NCBI RefSeq assembly: GCF_920984735.1 | Contig: NZ_CAKLBU010000006.1 | Span: 1-64,000 of the forward strand | Source: Pedobacter sp. Leaf250 | GTDB taxonomy: Bacteria; Bacteroidota; Bacteroidia; Sphingobacteriales; Sphingobacteriaceae | Reading direction: 5' to 3' | DNA: 64,000 bases | Shown here: piece by piece, positions 54,787 to 63,928 of the stretch | Position numbering within the stretch: the first letter of the stretch is position 1 | How the letters are laid out: every line of letters starts with the position of its first letter | Notes under the pieces: generated by a model | The model's input: only the letters and a program-made list of their open reading frames with translations | Databases searched by the model: none | Told to the model about the DNA's origin: nothing | Program-made: the position numbers and the translations under genes

Positions 54787-56574
54787 TTAAGATTTCGCTA
54801 ATAAATGTGAGATTTTTAAAATAATAAACTCTGCCGGACGAGTGGCGGCCATACCAATCTCAATAATCAATCTTCCTTCTAAAACATCGATTGATGTCAT
54901 GGTTACACCTAAACCCACATTTACAAAGTAAGCATGCTCTGGTTTTGCACCTGCCAAGGCACCTTGTCGCCACAATTGATTTAAAAAGTTTTCGCACATG
55001 GCTTTTACCCGCACCCATGTATTTGAGTCGTTGGGTTCAAATACCACAAATTCTGTAGCTTTTTTAATTGATTCCTCAACCACAATGAATAAGCGCCTAA
55101 TTGGAATGTATCGCCACTCGTTATCATTTCCAGCTAAAGTTCTGGCACCCGAAACCAGGGTACCTCTCCCAGTGAACCTTCTTATCGCATTGATACTTTT
55201 CCCTCCTGTTGGATCAATATTTAGGTAATTGTGTTGCTCATCATTAATCGCCATTAAAGGCTTATAAACTGTTTTAATATTTACATTTGCAGGTGCTTTC
55301 CAAACGCCACGGTCATGATCTACCCGGGCCATAACTCCGGCCATCATGCCCGATGGATAAAGTGGAACGGTATAAGCATTTAAAGCAGATTTTATTTGAT
55401 TGAATAATTGGAAATCGACACTATCGAAACCTCCCATTAAAGTTGAGGAATCTAATTTCACAGCAATAGCACCACCTTTTGGATCGTAAGCAACTGAAAT
55501 ATTATTTCCATCAGCACCAGCTTTTAAGGCGGTAATGGTTACTATTTTTCCTGAAGATTCGGCACCGATCAATAATTTTAAATCATTATGGGCAATAATT
55601 ATATCTTTTAAACTTTTAGCAATTGCCGTGGTAGTGCCGTCAATAGCTATTCCACCAGTATCAAAAGTTAAGCTGATACCAGCAATGCTGATTGATTGCT
55701 TCTCGGTTGGCGTAGCATCAATTGTAATTTTTGTATAGGCCGCAACTGAAGCTTGCGCCGCAGGTTTGGTTATATCAGTGATGGGTTTCTTAATATCGCC
55801 AACCGATTTATAAATACCGGTATAGTCGCCACCGCGATTATCTTTACTTATTAAAATATTTTCATCCGCTACGCGATTATAAATTGCGCCACTTTGTACC
55901 TGCGGATAATAAACAGCGCCGTATTTCAAGTTAATATCGCTAATAAAATCGCTTCTAAATTTATCGGCAACCAATACTGGCGTAGATAAATCTGCTTGTG
56001 ATGCATCCAAAATGGCAAACCGATCTCGCAACTTGGCACATTGAGCAAGCATGGCATCGTTAAGCTCTTTAATTTGCGATGAAATGGTTAAGGTTGTAAT
56101 TTCAGGAATCACCAATAAAGTAATTTCATCCACCTTTTCACAGGCATCCAAACCGTTTAGAAGTTCAGTTTTATCGAATGCAGGTGTGGCAGTAAAAGTT
56201 CCTACCGAAACAATAAAACACGAGCTACCTCCATTTTCATAAAACATTTTAACATGGTAATAGAGCAAATAACCTGATAGTACATCCGCTGGTGCGATCA
56301 CTATTTTTGGTATGGCAGATCCGTTTTCAGGATTTTCTATGGTTACTTCCAAAACTTCTGGAAATGCACCGCCAAAATATTGCTCAAACTCCAATAGTGA
56401 GGTAATCCGCTGAGGAATATTTACATCGAATGCTATTCCATTTTTTTCTCGCTTTGCGGTATAGCCAATAAAACCCGGTATTGCAGTTTCCACTTGTGCA
56501 ATTGAGGGTGGAATCTTCGAAATTTCTTCGACATATACTCCAGGATGTTTATATGATTGCGCCATATCTAACAA
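54787..56574 (-). CDS. Contractile tail sheath protein (phage/eCIS type)
   Basis: This 595-residue protein is a contractile sheath subunit. The N terminus SYKHPGVYVEEISKIPPSIA and the C-terminal half (WRYIPIRRLFIVVEESIKKA, FVNVGLGVTMTSIDVLEG, ATRPAEFIILKIS) are the usual sheath blocks. Residues about 275-375 hold an inserted beta-rich domain with SISIAGISLTFDTGG and VTITALKAGADGNNISVAY, a fold seen in phage structural proteins. It is the last gene of a three-gene minus-strand unit behind a DUF4255 cap. Such sheaths drive phage tails, type VI systems and extracellular injection systems. No tube gene follows. Confidence 0.9.
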   Translation of the reverse strand: MLDMAQSYKHPGVYVEEISKIPPSIAQVETAIPGFIGYTAKREKNGIAFDVNIPQRITSLLEFEQYFGGAFPEVLEVTIENPENGSAIPKIVIAPADVLSGYLLYYHVKMFYENGGSSCFIVSVGTFTATPAFDKTELLNGLDACEKVDEITLLVIPEITTLTISSQIKELNDAMLAQCAKLRDRFAILDASQADLSTPVLVADKFRSDFISDINLKYGAVYYPQVQSGAIYNRVADENILISKDNRGGDYTGIYKSVGDIKKPITDITKPAAQASVAAYTKITIDATPTEKQSISIAGISLTFDTGGIAIDGTTTAIAKSLKDIIIAHNDLKLLIGAESSGKIVTITALKAGADGNNISVAYDPKGGAIAVKLDSSTLMGGFDSVDFQLFNQIKSALNAYTVPLYPSGMMAGVMARVDHDRGVWKAPANVNIKTVYKPLMAINDEQHNYLNIDPTGGKSINAIRRFTGRGTLVSGARTLAGNDNEWRYIPIRRLFIVVEESIKKATEFVVFEPNDSNTWVRVKAMCENFLNQLWRQGALAGAKPEHAYFVNVGLGVTMTSIDVLEGRLIIEIGMAATRPAEFIILKISHLLAKS

Positions 56575-56582
56575 TTTATTTT

Positions 56583-57686
56583 TTAAACATATATATAAAT
56601 TTTACTCTCCTCACCTGATTGATTTTCTGGCGTAGGATTAGGTAAATGTTTGGAAATAATTACTTTGGTTGGCCCTACGTTTTTGCTCAACTCTAAACCT
56701 GTTTTTAACTTTTGAAAAAATGGAATTTTAGTGTTGCTTTTAAACACAGTAATTTTTCCATCTGATATTTTTGTGATGGAATCGGTATCATTGTCTGGCA
56801 CTGCTGTCCCCAAAAACGTATATTTTGAATAAACAGGATTTCCACCTGAAGTTCCGTCAGCACTTTTATCATGGATAAAAAAATCGAAATCATCCAGATC
56901 GCTACCACTTCGGTTAACCACATAATAGTTCCAAATGGTTTCCTTTCGGGTAAAATCGATCACAAATTTCGTTTCCTCTACAGCTGTTTCAATGCCGGGA
57001 AGCTTAAGATCCAATACTCCAAAATTAGACTTCAATTGAAGCTCATTGCTTTTAAAAATTTTATAAGTCAATAAATCCTCACCGGTATCCGCAGCATTCT
57101 TTATGGAGATGGTGTATAAACCATCAGGTAATTTGGATAGGTCGAGCAGTTTAGCAAAAGTTCCATCTTCGCCTTTTTTAATCTTATATGGACTTGCAAT
57201 CGGTGTTCCATCAGTATTGTATGCAATGATCAGATCGCTTGCTGATGAAGTGTTAACTCTTAAAGTAATTTCGCTATTTGCCGCAAGGATGAAATTAAGG
57301 TTCATCGAATCGCCTACAATGGCATCGATGATATTTAATTTTAAATTTTCATTTAGGCCATTGTTTGTAAGGTAAATCTTTTTATTGCTTAAAAATTCCT
57401 TGGCTGGAGATGCTTCATTTAAGTTTGTAATGGCAAAAAACTTAGCGGCCTGTTTCAAGCCAATGCCAAAATGCAGTTGGGTTTCTTGTAGTTTTATCTT
57501 TGGCTGTCCAGTATCAACTTCGCGAACCAGGTTAAATCCTGTAGCAAAATTTTGGTACAAGTAAAGTTGATTAAGCATCAATAAACTCGATTGTTGAGTT
57601 GGCACAAAAATTAAATCTTGACACAAATTATCTTGATAGTAATTGTGACGCACATTAACCGAAAATAATTTGCTATAGTCTCTCAT
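56583..57686 (-). CDS. Unknown protein between tail cap and sheath genes
   Basis: A 367-residue protein opens MRDYSKLFSVNVRHNYYQDN and is predicted to be mostly beta, with an Ig-like middle part (SEITLRVNTSSASDLIIAYN, LPDGLYTISIKNA). The last third carries ETIWNYYVVNRSG and FLGTAVPDND. No signal peptide or membrane segment is seen. It starts inside the stop of the DUF4255 gene (ATGA overlap) and ends eight bases before the sheath start, so it is made with them. I do not recognise the family. A structural or assembly role in the tail is inferred only from position. Confidence 0.75.
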   Translation of the reverse strand: MRDYSKLFSVNVRHNYYQDNLCQDLIFVPTQQSSLLMLNQLYLYQNFATGFNLVREVDTGQPKIKLQETQLHFGIGLKQAAKFFAITNLNEASPAKEFLSNKKIYLTNNGLNENLKLNIIDAIVGDSMNLNFILAANSEITLRVNTSSASDLIIAYNTDGTPIASPYKIKKGEDGTFAKLLDLSKLPDGLYTISIKNAADTGEDLLTYKIFKSNELQLKSNFGVLDLKLPGIETAVEETKFVIDFTRKETIWNYYVVNRSGSDLDDFDFFIHDKSADGTSGGNPVYSKYTFLGTAVPDNDTDSITKISDGKITVFKSNTKIPFFQKLKTGLELSKNVGPTKVIISKHLPNPTPENQSGEESKIYIYV

Positions 57687-58285
57687 AATTCATTTTTATT
57701 TTGGGTTGATATATTTTTAATAATCCCACCATATTGTGCATTTTCTTGAATGGTTGACATGCGGATTTTGTACACTACCGAAGGTAAATAGCTGTGACCA
57801 ATAATGCTCCAGAAATGGTTTATTTTTTCAAAATTAAAACTGATAAGCTCAGCACTCAATCGCTCAATTTTGCTATCAGAAACTACCAGTAGTGGCGAGT
57901 TTGCCTGCGTAAACACACTTTTATATTGGAAAAATGAAATCACTTGCGAAAGCCTTTTTAGGCCATCAAGATAATCTAACTGCGGCGATTTGGAATCTTT
58001 ATTATGAAAATTTGCAGATATCACTATAGACAGATTTAGGGATATATCAGGATTTCGGTATTTGATGTCGTCCTGCATATTTCGAACAGTTAACTGCTGA
58101 TTTTTTGCCAAATGTTCTTCTTCAATATTTATTAAAGTTAAACCCAGGGTTTTATCAGGAATAGCCAATTTGCCATCGTATACAATGCTTGAAACTACAA
58201 TGTAATCTTCATAATTAGTACTGGCAATGTTGTTTAAATAGGCATTGATTTCTTTTGAAATAAAATCTAGGGCAGTATTAATCAT
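57683..58285 (-). CDS. DUF4255 (Pvc16/Afp16-like) tail cap protein
   Basis: A 200-residue protein matches DUF4255: it opens MINTALDFISKEINAYLNN, has YLDGLKRLSQVISFFQYKSV in the middle and SFNFEKINHFWSIIGHSYLP, then VVYKIRM, near the end. The family includes the cap that ends the sheath-tube assembly in Afp and PVC injection particles. It is first in a unit with an unknown gene and the sheath. Its presence favours an injection-system origin over an ordinary prophage. Confidence 0.88.
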   Translation of the reverse strand: MINTALDFISKEINAYLNNIASTNYEDYIVVSSIVYDGKLAIPDKTLGLTLINIEEEHLAKNQQLTVRNMQDDIKYRNPDISLNLSIVISANFHNKDSKSPQLDYLDGLKRLSQVISFFQYKSVFTQANSPLLVVSDSKIERLSAELISFNFEKINHFWSIIGHSYLPSVVYKIRMSTIQENAQYGGIIKNISTQNKNEL

Positions 58286-58573
58286 AGATAAAAATTTAGA
58301 TTAGGCTAGACATTTAAGTGAATGATTACCATAAACTTATACATGAAAGTAGCAATTGTTATTAGCACTTTAAAATAAAGTTATTCACCTAATTTACTTT
58401 TTTTGATTCGATGTTTTTAATAGTTTAATTGAATTTTCCAATCCCAAGAATTTATTTAAACATCCCTATCGTTAATATAATTTTATTGATCACGACCATT
58501 CCTATATCATTTTCAGTAACCTATTATTCATCCTAAATAGAATTGCTATATTTAAAGTTGAAAACGCACTATT

Positions 58574-59761
58574 ATGAATCTTGATACATCCCATCTATCA
58601 AAACGCATACTTTCTATAGACATTCTTCGTGGACTTGTGATGATTATTATGGCACTTGACCATACACGTGATTTTTTTCACATTGAGGCCATGACAGCAA
58701 ATCCGCTCGATCCGCAAACTACTACAGGTATATTGTTTTTTACCAGATGGATTACTCATTTCTGTGCTCCCATTTTTGTTTTTCTTTCGGGTTTATCGGC
58801 TTATCTATCATCACAAAATAAGAGTTCGGAAAAAGCAGGTGGGTTTCTTTTGAAACGTGGTTTATGGTTGATTATAGTTGAAATTATTATCATTTCCCTC
58901 GGATTAACTTTTAATCCCTTTTATAATTTCGTGATTTTACAAGTGATTTGGGTAATTGGTTGGAGCATGATTTTGCTGGGTTTATTAAGTAGAATCTCTC
59001 GTAATGCGGTGCTAATTATTGGTTTAATTATAGTTTTCGGACATAATATTTTTAATCTGTTTCCGGCACCTGAAGATGAAAGTTTAGGTTTGCTTTTAAA
59101 GGTATTCTTCACCGCCTTTGGCACTGTTGTGCCCTTATCTAGTACGCATTTACTTGGTGTTTTCTATGCCATTTTACCTTGGACAGGTATTATGTTTATC
59201 GGTTATGGCATTGGTAATTGGTACAGCAAAGGCTATGATGCCATTGAAAGAAAACGAAATCTCATTATTTCGGGCACTTTGTCCATTTTCCTATTTATGT
59301 TTTTAAGATTTATTAATCTTTATGGCGACCCAGCCCCAAGAAAGGAATATCATGATGCGTTTAAAAATTTACTGTCGTTTTTTAATGTAAGTAAGTACCC
59401 ACCATCTTTACAATATACCTGCATGACTATCGGTGTAGCCCTTCTGTTTTTGGCTTTTACCGAAAAGATGAAAAATTGGTTTAGCAGGATATCATCGATA
59501 TATGGCGCTGTTCCATTCTTTTATTATGTTATCCATTTTTATTTACTGCACACCGTTTTGGTAATTGCTTTTTTCGCTACAGGTTTTACAAGTAATCAAA
59601 TTGTTCAAATTCCATTTTGGTTTCGACCTAATGAGTTTGGTTTTAACTTAAGCATTGTTTATTTAATCTGGATTGCTGTTGTGGCCATGCTCTATCTTCC
59701 TTGCAAATGGTTCAAGGGCTATAAAGAAAAACATAATCAATGGTGGTTGAGGTATGTTTAA
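58574..59761 (+). CDS. DUF1624 / HGSNAT-like membrane acyltransferase family protein
   Basis: This 395-residue protein has about ten membrane segments and starts with RILSIDILRGLVMIIMALDH and TRDFFH, the hallmark of the DUF1624 / heparan-alpha-glucosaminide N-acetyltransferase family. Further matches are HFCAPIFVFLSGLSAYL and a C-terminal VIHFYLLHTVLVIAFF. The human relative moves acetyl groups across a membrane onto glucosamine. Bacterial members are largely untested, so transfer of an acyl group to a periplasmic glycan is a guess. It is a lone gene. Confidence 0.85.
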   Translation: MNLDTSHLSKRILSIDILRGLVMIIMALDHTRDFFHIEAMTANPLDPQTTTGILFFTRWITHFCAPIFVFLSGLSAYLSSQNKSSEKAGGFLLKRGLWLIIVEIIIISLGLTFNPFYNFVILQVIWVIGWSMILLGLLSRISRNAVLIIGLIIVFGHNIFNLFPAPEDESLGLLLKVFFTAFGTVVPLSSTHLLGVFYAILPWTGIMFIGYGIGNWYSKGYDAIERKRNLIISGTLSIFLFMFLRFINLYGDPAPRKEYHDAFKNLLSFFNVSKYPPSLQYTCMTIGVALLFLAFTEKMKNWFSRISSIYGAVPFFYYVIHFYLLHTVLVIAFFATGFTSNQIVQIPFWFRPNEFGFNLSIVYLIWIAVVAMLYLPCKWFKGYKEKHNQWWLRYV

Positions 59762-59853
59762 GGTTTAAGTAAATTCCATTTTTGAAAAACCCATTTTTAT
59801 GTTTTACATTATGGTTAAATTGCCACAAATATAGGCAAGGAAGAATTGTAAAT

Positions 59854-59965
59854 ATTGTTGCAAAGACGCTCAGGGTTGCAATTACAATCGCTATAAAAAC
59901 ATCGTTTCGGTAGGATGATTATCTTAAAGGAGATTGCTTCGTCGTGCCTCCTCGCGAAGACGTTC
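59854..59965. repeat. Partial repeats of a dispersed intergenic element
   Basis: GCAAAGACGCTCAGGGTTG and CGAAGACGTTCAGGGTGTA recur about 80 bases apart. Between them is GATTGCTTCGTCGTGCCTCC, whose CGTC...GACG ends make an imperfect palindrome. From memory, close relatives of this string are scattered through Pedobacter-type genomes. The element lies in a gap of 292 bases between convergent genes. Confidence 0.45.
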
Positions 59966-59997
59966 AGGGTGTAAAGATGAAGTACAAATCAACAAAA

Positions 59998-60023
59998 AAA
60001 CCGCTGGCTTTCGCCAACGGTTT
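59998..60023 (-). terminator. Terminator of the GH92 gene
   Basis: AAACCG(C)TGGC pairs with GCCA(A)CGGTTT with one mismatch and a 4-nt loop. On the minus strand it is followed by a T run (59993-60000). It lies 30 bases past the GH92 stop. Confidence 0.85.
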
Positions 60024-60053
60024 AACATAACAATAGGGATGATTTTTGAAATG

Positions 60054-62339
60054 TTATTTTTTTGGTTTGGCGCTCATGTAAAATGTAAGCTTGCCACCAT
60101 TCGTAATATCAGCATGATTGATTTGATGATTGGTAATCTCTTTACCATTCAATAACACTTTTTGAACATAAACGTTTTTATCGCTTTGCTTAATTGCTTC
60201 AACCGTGAAAGTTTTGCCATTCTCTAAGTTAATTACCGCATTGTTTACCAGCGGGCTACCTAACGAATAAACATCAGAGCCTGGCGCTACCGGGTAAAAT
60301 CCCATGGCAGAAAACATATACCAAGCACTCATTTGTCCGCAATCATCATTTCCTCCCAAACCATCGGCAGTTGGTTTGTATTGCATATTTAAAATGTGGC
60401 GAATTTGTGCCTGGCCTTTGTATACTTCATCTGTCCAGTTGTAAAGATAAGCTACGTGGTGCGCTGGTTCATTTCCGTGAACATAACCACCAATTATACC
60501 TTCGCGGGTAATATCTTCTGTATGTGCAAAAAATTCATCCGGCAGGTGCATACTAAATAATGAATCTAATCGAGCTGCAAATTTTTTCTTTCCACCCATT
60601 ACCTCAACCAATGAAGTTGGATCATGTGGAACGAAGAAGCTATAATTCCAGCTATTTCCTTCAATAAAACCTTGTCCTTCCGTATCTTTCGGATCAAAAG
60701 CTTTTTTGAAAGTTCCATCGGCTAAACGAGGACGCATAAAACCAGATGCCGTATCGTAATTATTTCTCCAATTGTTTGAACGTTTAATAAATTCGTTGTA
60801 AACATCCATGCGATTTAATTTCTTTGCCAATTGTGCAATTGCCCAATCATCGTAAGCATATTCCAAAGTATTCGAAACCGAAACACCACTTCTTTCGGCT
60901 GGGATGTAACCTTTGTCCATATAGTAACCTATACCTTCATAATCGCGGTGTTTAGCCGTTGTAACACAAGCATCTAACGCTTTATTCGCATCACCATTGT
61001 AAATTCCTTTGATAATGGCATCGGCTAAAACAGAAACACTATGATAACCACTCATGCACCAGTTATCATTCGCATAGTGCGACCAAATTGGCAACATTTT
61101 TAAACTACTTTGATCATAATGCGCTATCATCGATTTTACCATATCATTACTTCGGCTTGGCTGCATAATATTAAAGAAAGGATGCAAAGCCCTATAAGTA
61201 TCCCAAAGTGAAAAGGTTGTATAGTTAGTAAAACCTTCTGCCTTATGAATGCCTTGATCTAATCCCTTATATTCTCCGTTTACATCGGTATAAGTTGTGG
61301 GATTAATAAAAGAGTGATAAAGTGCTGTATAGAAGTTAATTTTATTATTGTTAGAAGTATTAACCTGAATTTTGTTCAATTCTTTGTTCCAGGTATTCTG
61401 TGCTTGGGCTTTTACTTTATCAAAATCCCAACCTGATATTTCAGCACGCATATTTTGAAGCGCATTTTCTTGACTTACAGGCGAAAGGGCAAATTTTATT
61501 TTCACCTTCTCTCCTTCTTGCGTATCAAAATCAAAATACATTTTCAGCTTTTTACCAGCAATTTCGGGGAAGTTTTGATCTTGATTAAATTTACCCCAAA
61601 AACCTCTGTAAGCCTGTTTTGCATCATAACTTTTACGTCCATAACTTTTAAAAGGTTTAGAGAAACTCATTGCAAAATAAACCGTTCTGGTTCTTGCCCA
61701 TCCATTAGTTTGGCGATAACCGGTAACTAAAGTATCGTTAACTACACGAACATAAGTCCACACGGTTTTATCCTCGTAATTATAAATCCCTGCCATCAAA
61801 TCCAAAATTATATGCGATTGATCTGATTTTGGAAAAGTATATTGGTGCATTCCAACTCTATCCGTTGCGGTTAATTCGGCAGTTATATTATCGTCATCCA
61901 ATTTTACTTTGTAATAACCAGCTTCTGCTTTTTCGTTCGCATGCGAATATGCAGAACGGTAACCACCTTTTGGATTATCTGCAGTGCCTGGGTTTAATTG
62001 CAATTTACCTTGTGTGGGCATGATTAAAAAATCGCCTAAATCTGAATGACCTGTGCCACTAAAATGCGTATGGCTGAAACCTGTTATTGTTTTATCTTCA
62101 TATTTGTAGCCTGCACAATACTTATATACATCGCCATTATATTTTCCATTTACTTCGTAAGATAACGTGTCTGTTTCAGGACTCAATTGCACAGCACCAA
62201 AAGGAACGGTAGCTCCAGGATAGGTGTGTCCCATTTTAGATGTGCCAATAATAGGCTTAACATATTGAACCAAATTCTGCTGTGCCGATGCTACAAAAGC
62301 AGACAATAAAAGACAAGGCAGGATGAATTTCTTAATCAT
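60054..62339 (-). CDS. GH92 alpha-mannosidase, probably alpha-1,2
   Basis: The 761-residue protein has a signal peptide (FILPCLLLSAFVASAQQ), then the GH92 N-terminal beta domain (YVKPIIGTSKMGHTYPGATV, FSHTHFSGTGHSDLGD). The (alpha/alpha)6 barrel follows, with YTTFSLWDTYRALHPFF, EGNSWNYSFFVPHD, GNEPAHHVAYLYN and GNDDCGQMSAWYMFSAMG. These Ca-dependent enzymes trim alpha-mannose from N-glycans and yeast mannan; alpha-1,2 is the most frequent specificity. It lies 7 kb from the GH76-GH125 operon on the same strand, so one mannan pathway is possible. Confidence 0.95.
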   Translation of the reverse strand: MIKKFILPCLLLSAFVASAQQNLVQYVKPIIGTSKMGHTYPGATVPFGAVQLSPETDTLSYEVNGKYNGDVYKYCAGYKYEDKTITGFSHTHFSGTGHSDLGDFLIMPTQGKLQLNPGTADNPKGGYRSAYSHANEKAEAGYYKVKLDDDNITAELTATDRVGMHQYTFPKSDQSHIILDLMAGIYNYEDKTVWTYVRVVNDTLVTGYRQTNGWARTRTVYFAMSFSKPFKSYGRKSYDAKQAYRGFWGKFNQDQNFPEIAGKKLKMYFDFDTQEGEKVKIKFALSPVSQENALQNMRAEISGWDFDKVKAQAQNTWNKELNKIQVNTSNNNKINFYTALYHSFINPTTYTDVNGEYKGLDQGIHKAEGFTNYTTFSLWDTYRALHPFFNIMQPSRSNDMVKSMIAHYDQSSLKMLPIWSHYANDNWCMSGYHSVSVLADAIIKGIYNGDANKALDACVTTAKHRDYEGIGYYMDKGYIPAERSGVSVSNTLEYAYDDWAIAQLAKKLNRMDVYNEFIKRSNNWRNNYDTASGFMRPRLADGTFKKAFDPKDTEGQGFIEGNSWNYSFFVPHDPTSLVEVMGGKKKFAARLDSLFSMHLPDEFFAHTEDITREGIIGGYVHGNEPAHHVAYLYNWTDEVYKGQAQIRHILNMQYKPTADGLGGNDDCGQMSAWYMFSAMGFYPVAPGSDVYSLGSPLVNNAVINLENGKTFTVEAIKQSDKNVYVQKVLLNGKEITNHQINHADITNGGKLTFYMSAKPKK

Positions 62340-62674
62340 ATTATTTAAAAATTGATGTTTGATTTTTTGAAGATTCTAAGGTATTAATTAAAAAACTAAT
62401 CTGCATAAAAACTTTAACTAAATCGTTTAATCAACATAAAAAATACAAAAAAGTACAGGGTGATGAAGATGATTTGGAAAGCAATGTTCAGTGCATTTAG
62501 GTAATACCCGTCCTGCTCTCTGCTTATCCCGATGAAAAATCGGGAATCGCTGACGATCAGGTTTAGTTTAGAAAGGTTTATTCATTAAATCCGTTACTGC
62601 TTTTTACAAGGAACTGACTTGCATTAAATAATTTCAGATAAATAAACCTTATTTTTGCATCCTATTAAAACAAA
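62340..62674. other. Gap with a small hairpin and possible dispersed repeat
   Basis: A 335-base gap between divergent genes. TCCCGAT (62527-62533) and ATCGGGA (62539-62545) form a 7-bp hairpin inside a stretch (about 62508-62560) less A/T-rich than its surroundings. That stretch recalls repeated intergenic sequence of Pedobacter-type genomes. No gene was found. Confidence 0.4.
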
Positions 62675-63766
62675 ATGAGTAAACACGGTAGAATTCTGGT
62701 TGCCATGAGTGGCGGGGTTGATAGTTCGGTAGCGGCTGTAATGTTGCATGAGCAGGGTTATGAAGTTATTGGCTTAACCATGAAGACTTGGGATTACGCA
62801 AGTGCAGGAGGCAGCAGTAAAGAAACTGGCTGTTGCTCTTTAGATAGCATCAATGATGCACGTACCTTGGCCGTAAATTACGGTTTTCCTCATTATATTT
62901 TAGATATTCGTGATGAATTTGGCGATTATGTAATCGATAATTTTGTTGATGAATATTTAGCTGGAAGAACACCAAATCCATGCGTATTGTGCAATACGCA
63001 CATTAAATGGGAAGCATTATTAAAACGGGCCAATAAATTAGATTGTGAATTTATTGCAACAGGGCATTACGCAAATATTCGCCAGCAAGATAGTGGGCGT
63101 TATGTGATTTCAAAAGGTAAAGACGAAAACAAGGATCAATCTTATGTGCTTTGGGGAGTTTCGCAAGAAAACCTATCACGAACTAAATTCCCCTTAGGCA
63201 GTTTCGCTAAATCCGATATCAGGCAGATGGCTTTGGATATGGGACAGGAAGAACTGGCAAAAAAATCAGAGAGTTACGAAATCTGTTTCGTTCCCGATAA
63301 TGATTACAGGGCATTTTTGAAACATAAAGTTGAAGATTTAGAAGATAAAGTTGCTGGTGGAAACTTCATTCTAAGTAATGGGATGGTTGTTGGTCAGCAT
63401 AAAGGTTATCCATTTTACACTATTGGCCAACGCAAAGGTTTAGGTGTAGCTTTTGGCGAACCAATGTTTGTTACTCAAATTTTGCCAGAAAGCAATACCG
63501 TTGTTTTGGGTAAAGCCGAAGAATTGGAACGCAAAGAAGCATTGGTTCGTAACATCAATTTAATTAAATACGCCAACATCGAAGAACCAATGAATGATGT
63601 GATTACTAAAATTCGTTACAAAGATGCGGGTATGTTAAGTACAATTGTTCAGGAAAAAGATAGAATGCGTGTGGTTTTTGATCATAATGTTTCAGCAATT
63701 GCACCTGGCCAATCGGCGGTGTTTTACGAAGGAAATGATTTATTAGGTGGTGGATTTTTAGTATAA
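62675..63766 (+). CDS. mnmA: tRNA-specific 2-thiouridylase MnmA
   Basis: The 363-residue enzyme adds sulfur at position 2 of the wobble uridine in Lys, Glu and Gln tRNAs. The PP-loop is AMSGGVDSSVAAVML (residues about 10-24). The catalytic Cys pair is Cys103 in NPCVLCN and Cys204 in SYEICFVPDND. GHYANI and GQRKGLGVA are further conserved blocks. Length is normal. It is a single gene, with a terminator behind it and no tRNA gene nearby. Confidence 0.97.
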   Translation: MSKHGRILVAMSGGVDSSVAAVMLHEQGYEVIGLTMKTWDYASAGGSSKETGCCSLDSINDARTLAVNYGFPHYILDIRDEFGDYVIDNFVDEYLAGRTPNPCVLCNTHIKWEALLKRANKLDCEFIATGHYANIRQQDSGRYVISKGKDENKDQSYVLWGVSQENLSRTKFPLGSFAKSDIRQMALDMGQEELAKKSESYEICFVPDNDYRAFLKHKVEDLEDKVAGGNFILSNGMVVGQHKGYPFYTIGQRKGLGVAFGEPMFVTQILPESNTVVLGKAEELERKEALVRNINLIKYANIEEPMNDVITKIRYKDAGMLSTIVQEKDRMRVVFDHNVSAIAPGQSAVFYEGNDLLGGGFLV

Positions 63767-63855
63767 TTAATCTGCCCCCTTAATATCAACATAAACATTG
63801 TTGTTTTCCTAAGAGGCATTCTTATAAAGAAGTTATTATATTATGCGCATAGAGC

Positions 63856-63887
63856 GACTGCTTTACCGAAAAGTCGAATAAGCAGTC
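63856..63887 (+). terminator. Terminator of mnmA
   Basis: GACTGCTT (63856-63863) and AAGCAGTC (63880-63887) form an 8-bp stem with a 16-nt loop, followed by TTTTTATTTATT. It lies 90 bases past the stop. Confidence 0.7.
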
Positions 63888-63928
63888 TTTTTATTTATTG
63901 TAGCGCCTTTAATTATTTTAAAAATTTG

